From NCBI RefSeq assembly GCF_901709675.1, contig NC_051091.1, positions 8,714,967 through 8,778,966 on the forward strand: 64,000 nt of DNA, written 5' to 3'. Below are positions 14,301-26,740 of this stretch, in pieces (position 1 is the stretch's first letter; each line of letters opens with the position of its first letter). Made by a program: the position numbers and the translations under genes. This stretch comes from Syngnathus acus (taxonomy: Eukaryota > Chordata > Actinopteri > Syngnathiformes > Syngnathidae). Below the pieces are notes generated by a model. That model saw only the letters and a program-made list of their open reading frames with translations. It had not been told where the DNA came from and searched no databases.

Positions 14301-17300
14301 GAACAGTTCAAAATAGCTGTCAGTGATATATCTTTCAATTTAACTACAGCACTAAGTGAACCAGTTACTGCGATGCACATGTGTGTTTGCATTCAGGTAG
14401 CTAGATGACAATTGTCACTTTTTTTTTTTAATTCATTGATTTTTAAGAGGGCAATATTTAATCCTGCAGAACACCAAGTGGAAGTAACCTAGAAGATGAA
14501 TCCAATCTGTTGACCTGTTTTGCTTGGCTAGCATCTATATTTGTTGTGAAGTTTTATAAAAAAAACTACGCATTTCTGCTTTACACTCTATTGAAGGAGA
14601 AATTGAAAGCGTAAAAGCAGAGTCAACAATATTCTTGGTTTGTCTGTCTGAGTGGTTGGTGCCTCCACTATTTTTTCAAATAAATGGTAATAAATTCCTC
14701 AAAGGTGAAAGGCAGACTCCGCGCTGCGGAGGAGACGCTGCAGAAAGCTTTTAGAACGCAACCATTTTTGTGCTTGCACGTTGCGGCCGCTCGTTAGCGA
14801 GCGCTGATTGGAGTGTAGTTCATCGCCATCTGGCTGCGGGTGCCTCACTGGTCTCTAATCATTGCTTAATAGAGAAGGACACACACACACACACTTATAT
14901 GCAGCATTAGGGAGCGTGAAAGAGAAAAGATGCGGAATGGATGCTGTCAAGCTCTCATTGAGACAGAACTGTAACTACAACATGGTGAATGGGTTGTCAT
15001 GGCGACAGTGAGTGTGGTGGGTCTAGCATGCTGGGACCCGTTAAGTTCATTTGATTTGTTTTCAACACAGCAGAGAAACATCATCAGCACAAACCCATAC
15101 GTCATTATAAATAGTCAACAATCTAGAAATATTTTTGAAACCTTTGTTTGACATGCTAGTTTGGCCTCAGTGTACTGTAAAAACAGACCAATGGCTTTTG
15201 TGGAACTCAGTAGAGGATGTTACATTTGTGTCACACGTTTGCTTAATTTTAATATATATGGCTATAACCATGACCTTTTCTAAAGTCAAGGAAAAAGGCC
15301 AGATGTGGCTCAAGGGTCTTCCTTGAGTTCAACCTGTGAGTTGAAAGCAAGGAAAGGAACCTGAAGCCTTGTTGGTTAGCGTGATCATGAAAAAAACACA
15401 AGGTTGTTGTTTGTTGATATTCATCATGTCATGGATCGAAATGGAGCAGGGCGACCAAATGTAGCTTGGACCAGGGTTTATTCAGCAAAACAAACTAACA
15501 GACCCCTGCAAACTGACATAACGTAATAAACAACAAGAGGACTAACCGACAGGGACGTGAAACAAAGGACCTGAAGACATTAATGATCCGACGGGGGTGA
15601 GGGGCAGACAGGACTTAAATACACGACAGGTATCAAGAAGTAGGTGAGAATGATCACACGAATCATGGGCACACAGGAGGAGAGGGGCGAGCGCACAGAC
15701 GGAAACCATGATAACAGACACATAGTGGAACGGCTGGGGACGAGACGTGACACATCAGCTCACTTTGCCTCCCGTTACACGTGTCCTAGGCTGCCCGCGA
15801 AACTGTCTCTGCAGGTCGGACATCTAATCTTGTCACAGGAAGCTCGTGACATCTGCTCTTTGTGATTAACGCCAAAGCAGGACCGCCGTGTCACCGGAGA
15901 CAAATTGAGTGAACGTTAATTAGCCGTCAGCAGACACCAGTTCTGCATGATGCTTCTTACCGCGCTCGAACTTCATCCGGGGAGCACGTGAGGAGGTGAC
16001 CCGTGTAAATACCAAAAAAAGTCAAGCCACTTTTCATTGGCGAGTCAGTCTCGACCCAATCATTGATTGTCAAAAATCACTTTTTCTCACAGGGGTCATG
16101 AACTCTGATGTAATCTTCGCTGTTGGCACTCTAATCTGCCGCTGGCTGGAATTAAACTGCCAATGATGGACTAGCAAATTAGTTGTGCATTCTAAAGGCT
16201 CTCCACTTGTGCAATGATTAGTATTAAGGTGGACAAATGGTAACAATCTTAGCACCAGCAACCATTTGCAGTCAATCACCCCTCCCCATAGTCGAAATTG
16301 GAGGCAGATGGCCATCCTGACTCATCGTTCGCTCAAGGCTTCTTCCCTTTGGGGACTTTTTTTTCTGGCCACTGCGCTTACTCATGTGAGATTTGTTGGT
16401 CCTGCTGTTATCATTTGGGGCTTCATAAACAAAATCGAGCTCAATACAAAATGAATAGTGAAAGATTTCCTTGTAGAATGCAGCCAAAGGCTGGACAGAT
16501 TTAATGATGAGTCATCACTTCTGCTATCATGGTTTCCAACACTCCTGCCGGCTGCCACTTCCAGGCGGAGACCGAAGACCATGGCAACAAGACAGCTGCA
16601 ATTTGACACTTTGAAGAACAAAGATACATAATTTAGAGTAGGCCCTGGCCAATTGGGATTTTTTTTTTTTTTTAGGCCAAAGTCCATTCCAATATTTGGC
16701 AAAAAGGTATTTTGATAAATCGATTAATTAGACGATTATCTTTAAAACATATAAGGAATAAATTATGGTCGCTTACAAGATATAAATTACAAGTAGGATA
16801 GTCAACTCTTTTAAAATACTTTGTCCTTAATTAACTTTACAACAGAGATGAAAAAAGAAGGAAGTGAGGAAATTAGCTTTAGATTGAGGCCATAGATATA
16901 CTCAGCACACAAGCAACAAATATAATGAGCATAATAAATTAGTGGCAAAAGATGATTAATTCCTAATAACCTTCAACTTTAAATCACATTTATTGTAAAG
17001 TGGTTGGGAATCACTGATCTAATCCATTCTAATGTTCTTCTCACAGATTATTTTTAGATTCACACCATCCTCCCAAAATCATACACTCTGACGCTGCCTC
17101 ATTTTAACACCACCTTCACACTTGTAAGAGGACACATGGTGTGCATGGTGTGCGCAGCCTGCAGCTCAGTCATCCATCTCCTTCATTTCCTTTCGGGCAC
17201 ACGAGGACGAGAGTTGTGTGTGGGACACAAAAGGTGCGTGCCGGCCAAGGTGAAAATGGTGCCAGTGAAGAGGAGGGCACATCTGTGTGGGTCACTGGAG

Positions 17301-20300
17301 CGCTTGTCCATTAGAGACATGCTGAAGAACATTGTGTCTTCGGGCTGGAAAGTGTTCCTGGTGTGATTATAATCTGAAAAATGATATTGCTCTACAGGCG
17401 TATTGCCGAGTATTAAATAATTGAAAGTATATATATTTATGTGATTTGTTATGTCACTGTAATATTTCTACAATGGTTTTATTTCATTTGATTTGTATGT
17501 TGTTCATACTACATTGTCAATTGTTATGAATAATACAAGCAGGTTTAGTGCTCAATTAGTCTTATCCTTTCTAAATTTGGTGAAATATTTTGTTTGTGAT
17601 ATATATCTACATCTCTGCCACCATTTATATTGTGTAGCATTTAACGTTTTGCTTTCGGGGACACAACAGTAAAGAAAAAAACAGAGCCCTGCCGCTAGCT
17701 TAAGATTGATACATCGTTGCCTCTGGTATATTAGCTTGTTCGCTAGCTCCTGTATAATGCTACAAAAAAAAACAATTCCTAGTCTCCGCTTGGAATGATT
17801 ACAAGGTACCTTTAGGCAAACAGTCATTCACACTTCCACCTTATGGACAAGTTTTTTAAAAACCCGACACATGTTTTATAATGCAGGAGGAAACATGATG
17901 ACATCACACAAACTTTTTACAGAGCGGGGAAATTGGAAATAGCACATTAAGTTCTATTAATTTGCAAAAATACAAAATTTTCTCTCGGACGGCTTTCGAG
18001 TAGTGCAATAACACTCCTTTAGAATAATGAATATCCTTAAGGTATATATAAATCCTTTTCGCATTCATTCAAAAAAAAAAAAAAAAAAGCCTCTTGCTGT
18101 ATTTTGCATCATTTCCAGCTAGAAGCTTCCCATACAAACACCATTTGGCCGAAGGTCTGAATAATTTTGGGCTTAACTGCACATTCTTCTCTGTGCCCTG
18201 CCAATGAGTCACACACACTACAATGTGAGACTTTAGAAGCAAAATAATGCAATACGGATAATAGTCCCTCTTTGGATGGGATTTGCCATGAGGGTGACAT
18301 TTTGCATTTTGCGATAATGCCATCCTTATCTTGTCGCAGCATTAAAGAAAAAACAAGAGGACAGATTTGTTTTCACAGTCTCTTGCTTTTATTGCACCTT
18401 AGGCCCTGAGTGGAACTTTCCAAGTAGATTAGAACACCAAGCAGAGGTGTATGATCATCCCGCAACTACCATTTTATCAGGCGAGGCCTTTTGTGTACGG
18501 GGAGCGTTATTCCATCTGTGCTTCCCCCTGCAGCAGCCTTGAATAAAATACAGACGGTGTATTCCAGAGGGGGAACTCCCTTTCTGGCAGCCAGCCTTCC
18601 ACTGGGAGAAAGGTCAGCCCTTTATTGGTAAAACACGGAAAGATGAAGAACAGTAAGAGGATTAGACACGCTACCTTGCACCTGACAAAAAATAAGTGAT
18701 TTAATCCTTTTGTTGATTCAGCTCGTGTTGCGCAAAGTGTGACTCCAGAGCAGACGTGAATCAGCATTTCACATAGTGTGACGTGGTGGAAAACCCAAAA
18801 GACAACAGTGACATTTGTTTTTGTTCATCATCTTGCGCCACCAAATGTCATTGTTTTGTTTATGCGTGTGTATTCTTTGTATCGCTGCGTTGCCTCATCG
18901 CAACTGCACAATCTGAGTCACCGTCTTTTTGTTTGAATATTTATACTGTTGTATACACCTAAGGGGAAACTTTGGCATATTTAATGTTTTAATATCTGTA
19001 AAACGTAGTGCTGATCCTGATAAAAGTTTGGATTAAGTAGAGCGGAACTTTGCAGCCGGAAATTGGTCTGAAAAGCTGCAGCTGCCACAAAAATGCCGAC
19101 TAATGTGCTGGTTCATTTTGCACTTGATTATAATTACTTCCACCAAGGACGTTATTTTTTTTCATCAAAGTTTCTTAGCTACAGGACTACACACAAGGTA
19201 CATAAGTAATTTTAATCACAATGGAATGTATATGCACTGATCATCACTGGCGGAGCTAGGATGTTTTTCTTGAGGGGGCTGTTGGGAGTGGGGGGGGCTA
19301 TCTCAGGTTTTTTTTAATTATTATTACAAAGCCAAAAAAATCTTCAGAAAATACATCAAATGATTCATTATGTTTTACAGGGGATGGGCAGAAATGTTGA
19401 AAACAACTTTTTTCTGCATATTTCATGCATGAGGAGCAGAATAAACAAAAGCTCTTTTACCTTGCTCCCTGAGAATATGGCACCGAATGCAACAAATCAT
19501 CTTGTGACCGAAGAGAATAGGATTCGGCATTTTTCAGAGTAATTAAGGCACTAATATATGAAGGTAGTAGCCCCACTACTGCCTTATAAATAAAAGTATA
19601 CTAGTAAGTGGCCCTGAGTGGCCAGAACAAATCATCTTACTTGAGAGTATAATTCACAGTAATGAGTGGACGTCTTATAGTTAGTAATAAAATGTGGATC
19701 CTAATGTGAGGCGTCATCCTGCTGTATTCTCTACATATTATCCTCTCCTTGTTTGTCCATCTCTCTTTCCATCACGTATATATAATGAAAGCAAAGAGAA
19801 CACGAGGCCTGCTCGCTTACACCTTTTCCAGGACAGGATATTTTGTGGGAGGATATTAAATATTAACTCTCTCCAGCCACCAGGGCAAAGCTTGGCTATG
19901 TTCGGATAAATAAACACGCGTGGGAACGTAGCTGTGTGTTTGTCACTTGTTATCAGCGTTGGCGGGAGATCTAACTGCAGTTAATTCGAACAGGTAGCGA
20001 GACAGGCTCTCCCTGAGTCTGCAAAAGTCATCGTCAAGCGCTAGTTAGCTAGTAACACAAGATCTAAAACAGGCACTGCCTGTGAATTGTGTATTCATAG
20101 GGCCTGCCTCACTGTTTTGAGGTTGAACTTTAGGTTAAGGGAAGACTCTTAATTGTCTATAAATCTGAACGTGGATCTTTGTCTGTATGTGGTCGAGCTG
20201 CCATTGGTTGGCAAATGGCAATCAGGCCAGGGTGTTCACTGCTTCTGCAAAGTCAGCTCGAATAGGCGCCAGCACACCCGTGAACTTAATTGACCACAAG

Positions 20301-23300
20301 CACTACAGGAAATGGATGGATGGATGAAGTCATGGAAGATGGAGTGCTACAGATCACAAGTTAAGAATTGTAGCACCCGGAGACGATGCATTTTCGGGGC
20401 AAGGCTACCAAGCGAACAGCACTTGCAGGGATAGTGTCACAATTTGTGCTTTGTTTCTTTTTGATCAGATTCAATTTTCTTTCATCTTCTGTCCTGTTTT
20501 CCCCCATGTCTCTGTTATTCCTGGAAATATATTTATTTATAAACAGGGCAAATAATGACACAAGGAAATAACCATAAACGCTCAATTGACAAAGTAAAAA
20601 ACATCAAAAGTGAGCATTTTCATCCTAGCAAAGTCAGCATTTGTTTTGAAGAAAATGGTGTGAGAGTGAAAAGCGATTTCCCCATTTACATAGGCGCCTT
20701 GCAATCACACACCGGTGCTATTGCCTCACTGAGAAAATTCACAAGTAAGGCAATGTGAAGGGTGTGCCTCATTCCCACGTTTTCATCAGATTTGACACCA
20801 CAATGGGTGAAGTGTATCTGCATCTCGTTGGTGTCATCACGTCTCTATTATGTCTCCTACCAGCATGGGGAAACAAAGCGGGCAGGGGTGGAGAAGGTGA
20901 AGGTGTTTTGTTGCCCGTCATGCTCGGTCTGCTCTCTACACACAAGACGCCTCAGCTGAGTTTTGCCGCTGTCGTTTGCATTCAGCGTGATTCATTAGCT
21001 TGGCGGCTTGCTCCCTGCGTTCAGCTTGATTAGATCCGATGTGATGAGCGAGCGTTCCATCGCACAGCCCATATTGAAGGAGATGCTGCTCAGCTGTTTG
21101 TTTGTTGTTGTTGCAAAATACTGCATGATGTATTCTTTTGGGACTTTTGGGATTTGGAACTGTGCCATCAACGGCACATATTGCCCGCAATGATGACTCC
21201 GAGTCTGGCCTGTCACCTTTCGGGGTGCCGCTAATGTGTCACTTTGACTTGTTTTACTCCCTCTGGTGTGATTATTCAGTGGCTGGAGAGCGACCTCAAA
21301 TGAGTCAAATGTGAGCCTTTTCATCCATCACTTGTTTCTCCTGGGAGTCCAAGCGAGCTATTTTCAGGGAATGTCCCGCTTGAGTTTAAATGCTGCCCTG
21401 GCCCTTTAATGGCTATTAGAGTTCCCTGAGTCTGCACTCACTTCCACAAGGTCTCCCCTGCTTTTAGGCCCGCTTCTTGCAAAGGACAAGGTGGGTGCGT
21501 AAGGATTCACCTGTCAAGATTAATTAAAGTGTGTAAGTGTTAATGAGTGGAAATAATCCTGTCCGCAGCTGGGTTGCAGCCATCCAATATGACCTTGTGC
21601 TGGATTTCACACTCTAGAGTCTAGACTGAGGACAGGACGAATGGGCGTGGCCTATATTACCTCAGTAGCCTGCTTAACCTCTGGCACCGTGACCTTATTG
21701 TGCTCAGCAGATTACACAATTCGGGAGTGAGACAACTCTGGTAGGTTTTCCAAACTTTTTCAAATTAGAAATACCGGTGAAGTATTGCAGCATATTTGAA
21801 TACAAATCAGTAAGCATCCTATTTTCCTCCTGACTCACTATCTCCGTCCTTGAGTGTTACTCTAAACTGAGGAGCAAACAAAAATAAAAAATACATTATG
21901 CAGGTGCCCAAGAGACAACATTAGCTTTAGCTGTGATTCTTTTGAAATGCAGACCTTGGGTTTGATCAATGCTTTGGAGAGAGAACCTAAATAGGGCATG
22001 AGCTAATAAATGACTTTTTTAGAGGCCATCTCGAATTGGATTGACTGATACAAGTGTAGTTCAAAGTGTCGGCCATAATGTTCCATCTTCTTATGACATT
22101 GTGCAACTTCATAGTTGAGGGTCATCATACGTGTCCAAATGCAAGCACTAAGACACTTCATTATCCAACATGATGCACAACTTGCTTGCTTGTTTTGTGT
22201 TAGTGATAAATTTGGCTTTCAAAATGACGGCTTTTAGAGCGTTAGTTCAAGGTTTTGAGAAGGACACGCTGAACACTTCACACAGATGGCTGGTAACAGC
22301 TGAGACAGCTTTTTTAACCCTTCTTTATTATTTATTCTATTTATTATATTTTATATATATATACATATGTATACGTATTATATTGTATTGTATTGTATTA
22401 TATTATAGAGACACGAGAAATGATCTACCATTGTTGCTTTCATGTAAACGACTTAGTACATGGAATCACAGTAAGATATCCATTTTATGGTACCTGACAC
22501 GTATTTTAATGCAGACGTTGCATCTGATCTGTCAAACTGACAAATTGCTTATTGTGTGTATGCCGAAAGCAAGCTTGTAAGACAGTGAGCTCATGCAAAC
22601 TCACCGAACCTTCAAACCCGGAGGCTCCTTTGCTTACTGGTGTGGCACCGTGCTGCTCCCATGTAATCAAATCGAGTAGAATCAAATCGAATAGAATGCA
22701 ATCAATGTGGAGGACCAACAGGGTCCATTGATGGACTAATAGGAATAAGTATGGCTTCACTCTCAGTTGATTTGCTAATGTGTGTTTACTTCCAGATCCT
22801 GGCCATTATCTCCATCCTCTTCATAGTGCTGTCCACCATCGCCTTGTCCCTGAACACCCTGCCGGAGCTGCAGGACAACGATGAGTTTGGTCAACCCATC
22901 GACAACCCCAAGCTGGCCCATGTTGAGGCCATCTGCATCGCCTGGTTCACCATGGAGTACCTGCTGCGCTTCCTCTCCTCCCCCAACAAATGGAAGTTCT
23001 TCAAGGGTCCTCTTAACATCATCGACCTGCTGGCCATCCTGCCCTACTACGTCACCATCTTCCTGACGGAATCCAACAAGAGCGTTCTGCAGTTCCAGAA
23101 CGTCCGACGCGTGGTGCAGATTTTCCGGATCATGCGCATCCTGCGTATTTTGAAGCTGGCTCGGCACTCCACTGGTCTTCAATCGCTAGGCTTCACCCTC
23201 CGTCGGAGCTACAATGAGCTAGGCCTGCTGATCCTTTTCCTTGCCATGGGTATCATGATCTTCTCCAGTCTTGTATTTTTCGCTGAGAAGGATGAAGAGG

Positions 23301-24535
23301 ACACCAAGTTCAAAAGCATTCCGGCCTCATTCTGGTGGGCTACCATTACAATGACCACAGTGGGATATGGAGATATTTATCCCAAAACGTTACTAGGAAA
23401 GATAGTAGGAGGGCTGTGCTGCATTGCAGGCGTGTTGGTGATTGCCCTGCCAATCCCCATCATTGTCAACAACTTCTCCGAGTTCTACAAAGAACAAAAG
23501 AGGCAGGAGAAAGCCGTCAAAAGGAGGGAGGCACTGGAAAGGGCAAAGAGAAATGGCAGCATTATCTCCATGAACATGAAGGACGCTTTTGGCCGCAACA
23601 TAGAGCTCATGGACATCATGGTGGACAAAAAGGATGACAAAGCTGGGAAAACGGTTCAAGTGAATCATGTATCTCAGAGCCCACTGAAAGGGAAGGCCCA
23701 CGTCAACTCAAGTCCCAGCAGCACCAAGCACAACCTGGAATCAGGTCACGGGGAGCAAGCCAAGCCTTCGGGCAGCCCTCAGCATCTCAGTGCCGACACT
23801 CTGGAGGAGATGTACGACAACATGGCCAAGACGCAGTCCCAACCCGACCTCAATAACAAGGAAAAGTTGCAGCCGTCTAAAGCCATAAGGCACAGAGCGG
23901 AATTTGCGATGGGAGCTGTGACGGATGTGAGGAGCACGTCCAGCATTGACAGCTTCATTAGCTGCGCCACCGACTTCCCCGAAAGCGCCCGTTACAACAT
24001 TCTCGGCAAGGTCAGCACAAACCCGAGCCTGGAACCCACCTTGGAGAATGAGAATGAAGGTAGTGCCACACCCCTGACAGGAAGGGGCCACAAGGATCTG
24101 CTTTGCAATCCACTCAAGGGCCCCTCGGTCAGGGTTAGTTTCAGAGGACGGGATTCGGGAACGGGGGTGCTCTCCGATGGATCGTCAATCCAGAGCCCAG
24201 AGTTGTCCATCTACACCACTGCAAGCAGCAGGACGCCCAGCAAGAGTCCGGAGAACTTACCTCCGCACATCTTCACGTTCCACGACGCTTCCATCCACAA
24301 GTTCATCGACGCCGACACGGACGACGAGGAGCACCAGCACGACGCATCGGTGGTCAGCCCGGCGCAGAGACTCCTACACAGAACCAGTCCAAGATTCGGC
24401 CGACAGGGAGCCAACCACATGGAGGACTTCCAGAGGAAGCTGGGCAGTAATAGCGCCTGGAGGCGAGACGGGCAGGAGAACCACATGGCTGAAGTACGGC
24501 CACTTCAGGGAGATAAGAGTCATTCAAAAACGTAA
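1778..24535 (+). CDS. kcnb1: Kv2.1-type voltage-gated potassium channel (KCNB1), two coding exons
   Basis: This is the alpha subunit of the delayed-rectifier K+ channel of neurons and endocrine cells, a plasma-membrane tetramer. Coding exons are 1778-2329 (184 codons) and 22796-24535 (579 codons plus stop), joined at Lys184/Ile185 with GT...AG ends, giving 763 aa (human KCNB1 858). The T1 tetramerisation domain spans about residues 28-140. S1 is about 185-209, S2 227-246, S3 259-275, S4 287-305 with repeated arginines ([11 protein letters not shown]), S5 328-346, the filter TVGYGD at 372-377, and S6 has the PxP motif (ALPIPII). The cytoplasmic tail keeps the proximal clustering signal [10 protein letters not shown] near residues 569-578, known in Kv2.1 as an FFAT-like VAP-binding site, and IDADTDDE further on. 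The tail and the cse1l neighbour favour KCNB1 over KCNB2. The first ATG of the conserved reading is used; an in-frame GTG at 1763 is not needed. Confidence 0.97.
2871..2885 (-). promoter_or_regulatory. CTCF-like motif
   Basis: The minus-strand reading CCACTAGGTGGCAGC matches the CTCF core form CCAC-N-AG-G-TGGCAG. It is in the same orientation as the motifs at 58, 25,043 and 29,436. Function is inferred from the motif only. Confidence 0.4.
5355..5660. repeat. Candidate dispersed repeat with TTTATTTATAGAGCGCTTTAAA-type segment
   Basis: The segment around 5,380-5,397 (CTTTATTTATAGAGCGCTTT) resembles a repeat motif I recall from many teleost genomes. The boundaries are approximate and no terminal structure was found. 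Confidence 0.35.
6432..6461. repeat. (GGCT)n microsatellite
   Basis: Short tandem run of GGCT units within the kcnb1 intron. Confidence 0.7.
6763..6790. repeat. (TTTA)n microsatellite
   Basis: Seven or so consecutive TTTA units, a few tens of bases before the hAT MITE. Confidence 0.85.
6833..7126. mobile_element. hAT-type MITE, copy 1 (294 bp) with 8-bp target duplication
   Basis: The element starts CAGGTGTCAAACTCAAGG and ends with the inverted copy GAGTTTGACACCCCTG. It is flanked by identical 8-bp duplications AGTTAATG at 6825-6832 and 7127-7134. An 8-bp duplication with CAG...CTG ends is the hallmark of hAT transposons. The internal sequence (TACGGCCCGCC, GTGGCCCGCGAAGACAAATTGTGC) has no coding capacity, so it is non-autonomous. 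A closely related copy lies at 27,445. Confidence 0.9.
10985..11006. repeat. (CTG)n trinucleotide run
   Basis: Seven consecutive CTG-phase units in the kcnb1 intron. It creates Leu- and Cys-rich short frames that are not genes. A (GGCC)-rich stretch lies nearby at about 10,918-10,938. Confidence 0.8.
12058..12240. repeat. Fragment of dispersed repeat starting GGGGTGTGCCATCTCACC
   Basis: The start motif and the following repeated GATACGATTCA/ACGATTTGATT pieces resemble a common teleost repeat with hAT-like ends. Only one end is visible, so this is a truncated copy. Family assignment is by recollection only. Confidence 0.35.
12885..12975 (-). repeat. Fragment of a teleost repeat (AGGGTGTGCACACTTGTGCAA type)
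   Basis: Read on the minus strand this begins AGGGTGTGCACACTTGTGCA and resembles the start of the repeat at 28,433 (GGTGTGTACACTTTTGCAAC). The two look like members of the same dispersed family. Confidence 0.35.
14694..14870. other. GC-rich island in kcnb1 intron, candidate regulatory element
   Basis: This stretch stands out from its AT-rich surroundings and includes a GCGGCCGC octamer (14,784-14,791) and several CpGs. It has no open frame of interest. It may be a conserved non-coding element or an internal promoter, which is inference from composition only. Confidence 0.3.
15425..15756. repeat. Candidate dispersed repeat fragment in kcnb1 intron
   Basis: The block is compositionally distinct (GAC/ACAGG-rich, fewer long A or T runs). 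It contains phrases such as GGGTTTATTCAGCAAAAC and GGAACGGCTGGGGACGAGAC that I recall from interspersed teleost repeats. No terminal repeats or coding sequence were seen, so the class is unknown. Confidence 0.35.
20201..20326 (+). repeat. 3' tail of an L2/Maui-like LINE
   Basis: The sequence runs CCATTGGTTGGCAA ... CCAGGGTGTTCACTGC ... AATAGGCGCCAGCAC ... and ends in (ATGG)n (AAATGGATGGATGGATG). This is the characteristic 3' end of a very common fish LINE family. Only the last ~125 bp is present, consistent with 5' truncation. Confidence 0.6.
22321..22411. repeat. AT-rich low-complexity tract (ATATAC / ATTGT runs)
   Basis: Alternating TATATA, TACGTA and repeated TATTG units about 400 bp before kcnb1 exon 2. 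Confidence 0.7.
22796..24535 (+). CDS. kcnb1: kcnb1 coding exon 2 (S1-S6, pore and C-terminal tail)
   Basis: The acceptor TTACTTCCAG precedes ATC (Ile185) and the stop is TAA at 24533-24535. The exon carries the entire membrane core and the tail. From S4 through S6 it reads almost identically to mammalian Kv2.1. The tail after about residue 440 is shorter and diverged except for conserved islands (SSPQHLS-like, [40 protein letters not shown]). Confidence 0.97.
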   Translation: MLAIISILFIVLSTIALSLNTLPELQDNDEFGQPIDNPKLAHVEAICIAWFTMEYLLRFLSSPNKWKFFKGPLNIIDLLAILPYYVTIFLTESNKSVLQFQNVRRVVQIFRIMRILRILKLARHSTGLQSLGFTLRRSYNELGLLILFLAMGIMIFSSLVFFAEKDEEDTKFKSIPASFWWATITMTTVGYGDIYPKTLLGKIVGGLCCIAGVLVIALPIPIIVNNFSEFYKEQKRQEKAVKRREALERAKRNGSIISMNMKDAFGRNIELMDIMVDKKDDKAGKTVQVNHVSQSPLKGKAHVNSSPSSTKHNLESGHGEQAKPSGSPQHLSADTLEEMYDNMAKTQSQPDLNNKEKLQPSKAIRHRAEFAMGAVTDVRSTSSIDSFISCATDFPESARYNILGKVSTNPSLEPTLENENEGSATPLTGRGHKDLLCNPLKGPSVRVSFRGRDSGTGVLSDGSSIQSPELSIYTTASSRTPSKSPENLPPHIFTFHDASIHKFIDADTDDEEHQHDASVVSPAQRLLHRTSPRFGRQGANHMEDFQRKLGSNSAWRRDGQENHMAEVRPLQGDKSHSKT

Positions 24536-26740
24536 ACTTGACACGAGCAAGTGCACACGGAAACGAGACAATGGAGAAGCACAGTGAACTCTGATAAAAA
24601 CAAATATGACTGACTTTTCAAACGTGAAGGGGTAGTCGAAGGATAGAGCACAATATATTCCACCAAAAGACTTTTGGATGATAATGTTGTTTATGTTCCG
24701 CTTACATTAATTCATTAGCTCGGACCCACCCTGTTTGTACAAGAATTTAGTAGGATTTTTGTACAAAATATAATGCACCGTAATTAGTAGAAGATTGGCA
24801 GTTTAAGGACTATTTTCAAAATGTAGTTTTATAGAATGACAGTGGATCCTTCATTTACAATTGAATTGATTTACGATTTTTTTTTGCCTTTACTTATAAG
24901 ATTTAAACAAGGGATATTTGAACAACAAAGTTCCCCAACAGGCATATTTTTTTATATCTCTGATAAAAATTACTATTATCACTGCAGCTTATAACGTCGT
25001 TTGTGAAACATTTCTTCATGTTTTATCTATGTCTGTGCAAAACCGCCCCCTGGTGGCGAAGACACACACATACAAGGAAAGATTTTGCGTTGCCGGAACA
25101 GAACGTGGTCACAAAATGAATTAAACTTGTAAATAAAGGCACCACTGTATTTAATGAATTATTTTTCCTTTTTATGAACTATATCATTATATATTATTCT
25201 AAAAGATATATTTTAACCTGTGTGTTGGGCACAAAACACATACTAAAAGCTCAAACGGAACAGTGCATAACATTTTCCACAGTTTTTCCAATAAATTCTC
25301 CCGATAACATGCTAAAAGGCAAGGAATGCTTGTTTTTCTGAAATCCCAGGACACAAATTAAAATGGATTCTGATCACAAACAATCCAGGGGCATTGAAAC
25401 ATGACATCTTCAACTGTCCAATCAAAAGAATGTACAGTGAAGCCAAAATGTACTTTTAATATTCTTGTCAAGATTTGAGATCAAGTAAATCAAAGTCCCT
25501 ATTTCCATTTATTGTTTATTTTATTTTTTTCTGGAAATGACAATACTTACTTACCCTTTTCCTTATTTATTTTATGTTTTTATACTTCTTAAAACACATC
25601 CAATTTTCTAAATATACAGTTGATTAGAATGCTCAAGCTTTTGCTACATTTTTTTTTTTGCAAAAGATTATTTCCTCAAAATATGAATCAGTTTCAAAAA
25701 ATTAAAAACTGATAATTATTTTCATCTCTAACACAACCACTTAGTCTTATGTCACTTTCTTGCATCATTTACAGCCAGATGTTTCACATGTATCAAATAA
25801 ATTTGAAGCTTCTCTAAAAATGTCTCTAAAGTATGAAACATTTTAGGATTGACTGTGTATCTTTTGACATGTTATCATTGGACAGTGACCCAGATTTCTG
25901 CTGTCGGCAAATATGATGACGATGAAATGTTTAAATGAGGCATTAATTCGTCCAAATGTATAGTTTGCCTCTGTTAGCCTCCTTCTTCAAAACTGGCCTT
26001 AGTTGATGTTGTCCAGAGTTCACTGTCCGTCTAAGTTAAACAGATGCAGCACAGATGAGTGTGTGCAATAATGATCTTTTGTAAACAATGTACCTATTGT
26101 TCTGTCCGTTTTGTCTTTCAAATGTAATCTTGAGGAGTGTTTCTGCCCGTTTGTGTTCATATTTGTTTTGCACATGTAAGAGAAACAGCTGGACTTGTCC
26201 CCTAAAAGACGGCACCTTAACATTTAAAAAAAAAAAAAAAAGAATTTCTATTTACTCTTGTTTCATTCTTTGTGTTAGATGTCAGCGTACGGTGCAGATG
26301 GCTGTTTATTAGCGTTCATGTCACGTCCACTGTACGTGTTCACGCTGGCAGATGCTCGTGGGCATCACTTTTTAGCTGGATAGGCGACGTTGAAATTGTA
26401 TTGTGCGGATACTGTACAATGTATTACTTAAAAAAAGAATAGCATATTACAAACAATGCCTGTTTATTGTACAAGGAAAAGAAAATAATTTATATTTTTA
26501 AGAGATTTTATAAAAGAATGGACTCTTAGTATATACTGTCCTAACCTCAGTTGTGCATTTCAATTTATGAAATGCATAATTTTCAAGTTGCATTTATTAG
26601 CCGAAACTAAGCAGTAGATGCATTTGCTTATGTCTCCTTGTGTAAACGTTTCTCCCTTTATCTTTTGTGCAATATGAAGAACCAAAGACAACTCTGTCTG
26701 CAACATACAGTAGAATAAATGTATGACTTACTTCAGGGAG
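24536..26740 (+). other. Probable long kcnb1 3' UTR
   Basis: AT-rich sequence follows the kcnb1 stop without any further gene. AATAAA-type signals occur at several points (for example near 25,130, 25,288, 25,798), and one at 26,714-26,719 could end the message. Which signal is used cannot be decided from sequence. Nothing else was recognised apart from the CTCF-like motif at 25,043 and homopolymer runs. Confidence 0.45.
25043..25057 (-). promoter_or_regulatory. Strong CTCF-like motif
   Basis: The minus-strand reading GCCACCAGGGGGCGG contains the full core CCACCAGGGGGC. It lies ~500 bp after the kcnb1 stop codon and points the same way as the other CTCF-like motifs in the first 30 kb. Function is inferred. 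Confidence 0.5.

Larger units (their letters stand above)
2330..22795 (+). other. kcnb1 intron 1 (20.5 kb)
   Basis: This single large intron separates the T1 exon from the membrane-core exon, the position used in vertebrate KCNB genes. No additional gene is supported inside it; the open frames are short and family-less. It holds a complete hAT MITE, several repeat fragments, microsatellites and a few unusually GC-rich or homeobox-motif-rich stretches that could be conserved non-coding elements (see separate entries). Confidence 0.9.

Noticed and set aside
1778-24535. Assignment as KCNB2 rather than KCNB1
   Set aside because: Tail islands ([26 protein letters not shown]) and linkage to cse1l fit KCNB1. 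The RDH10-like neighbour alone would suggest KCNB2 but is better explained as a paralogon relic.
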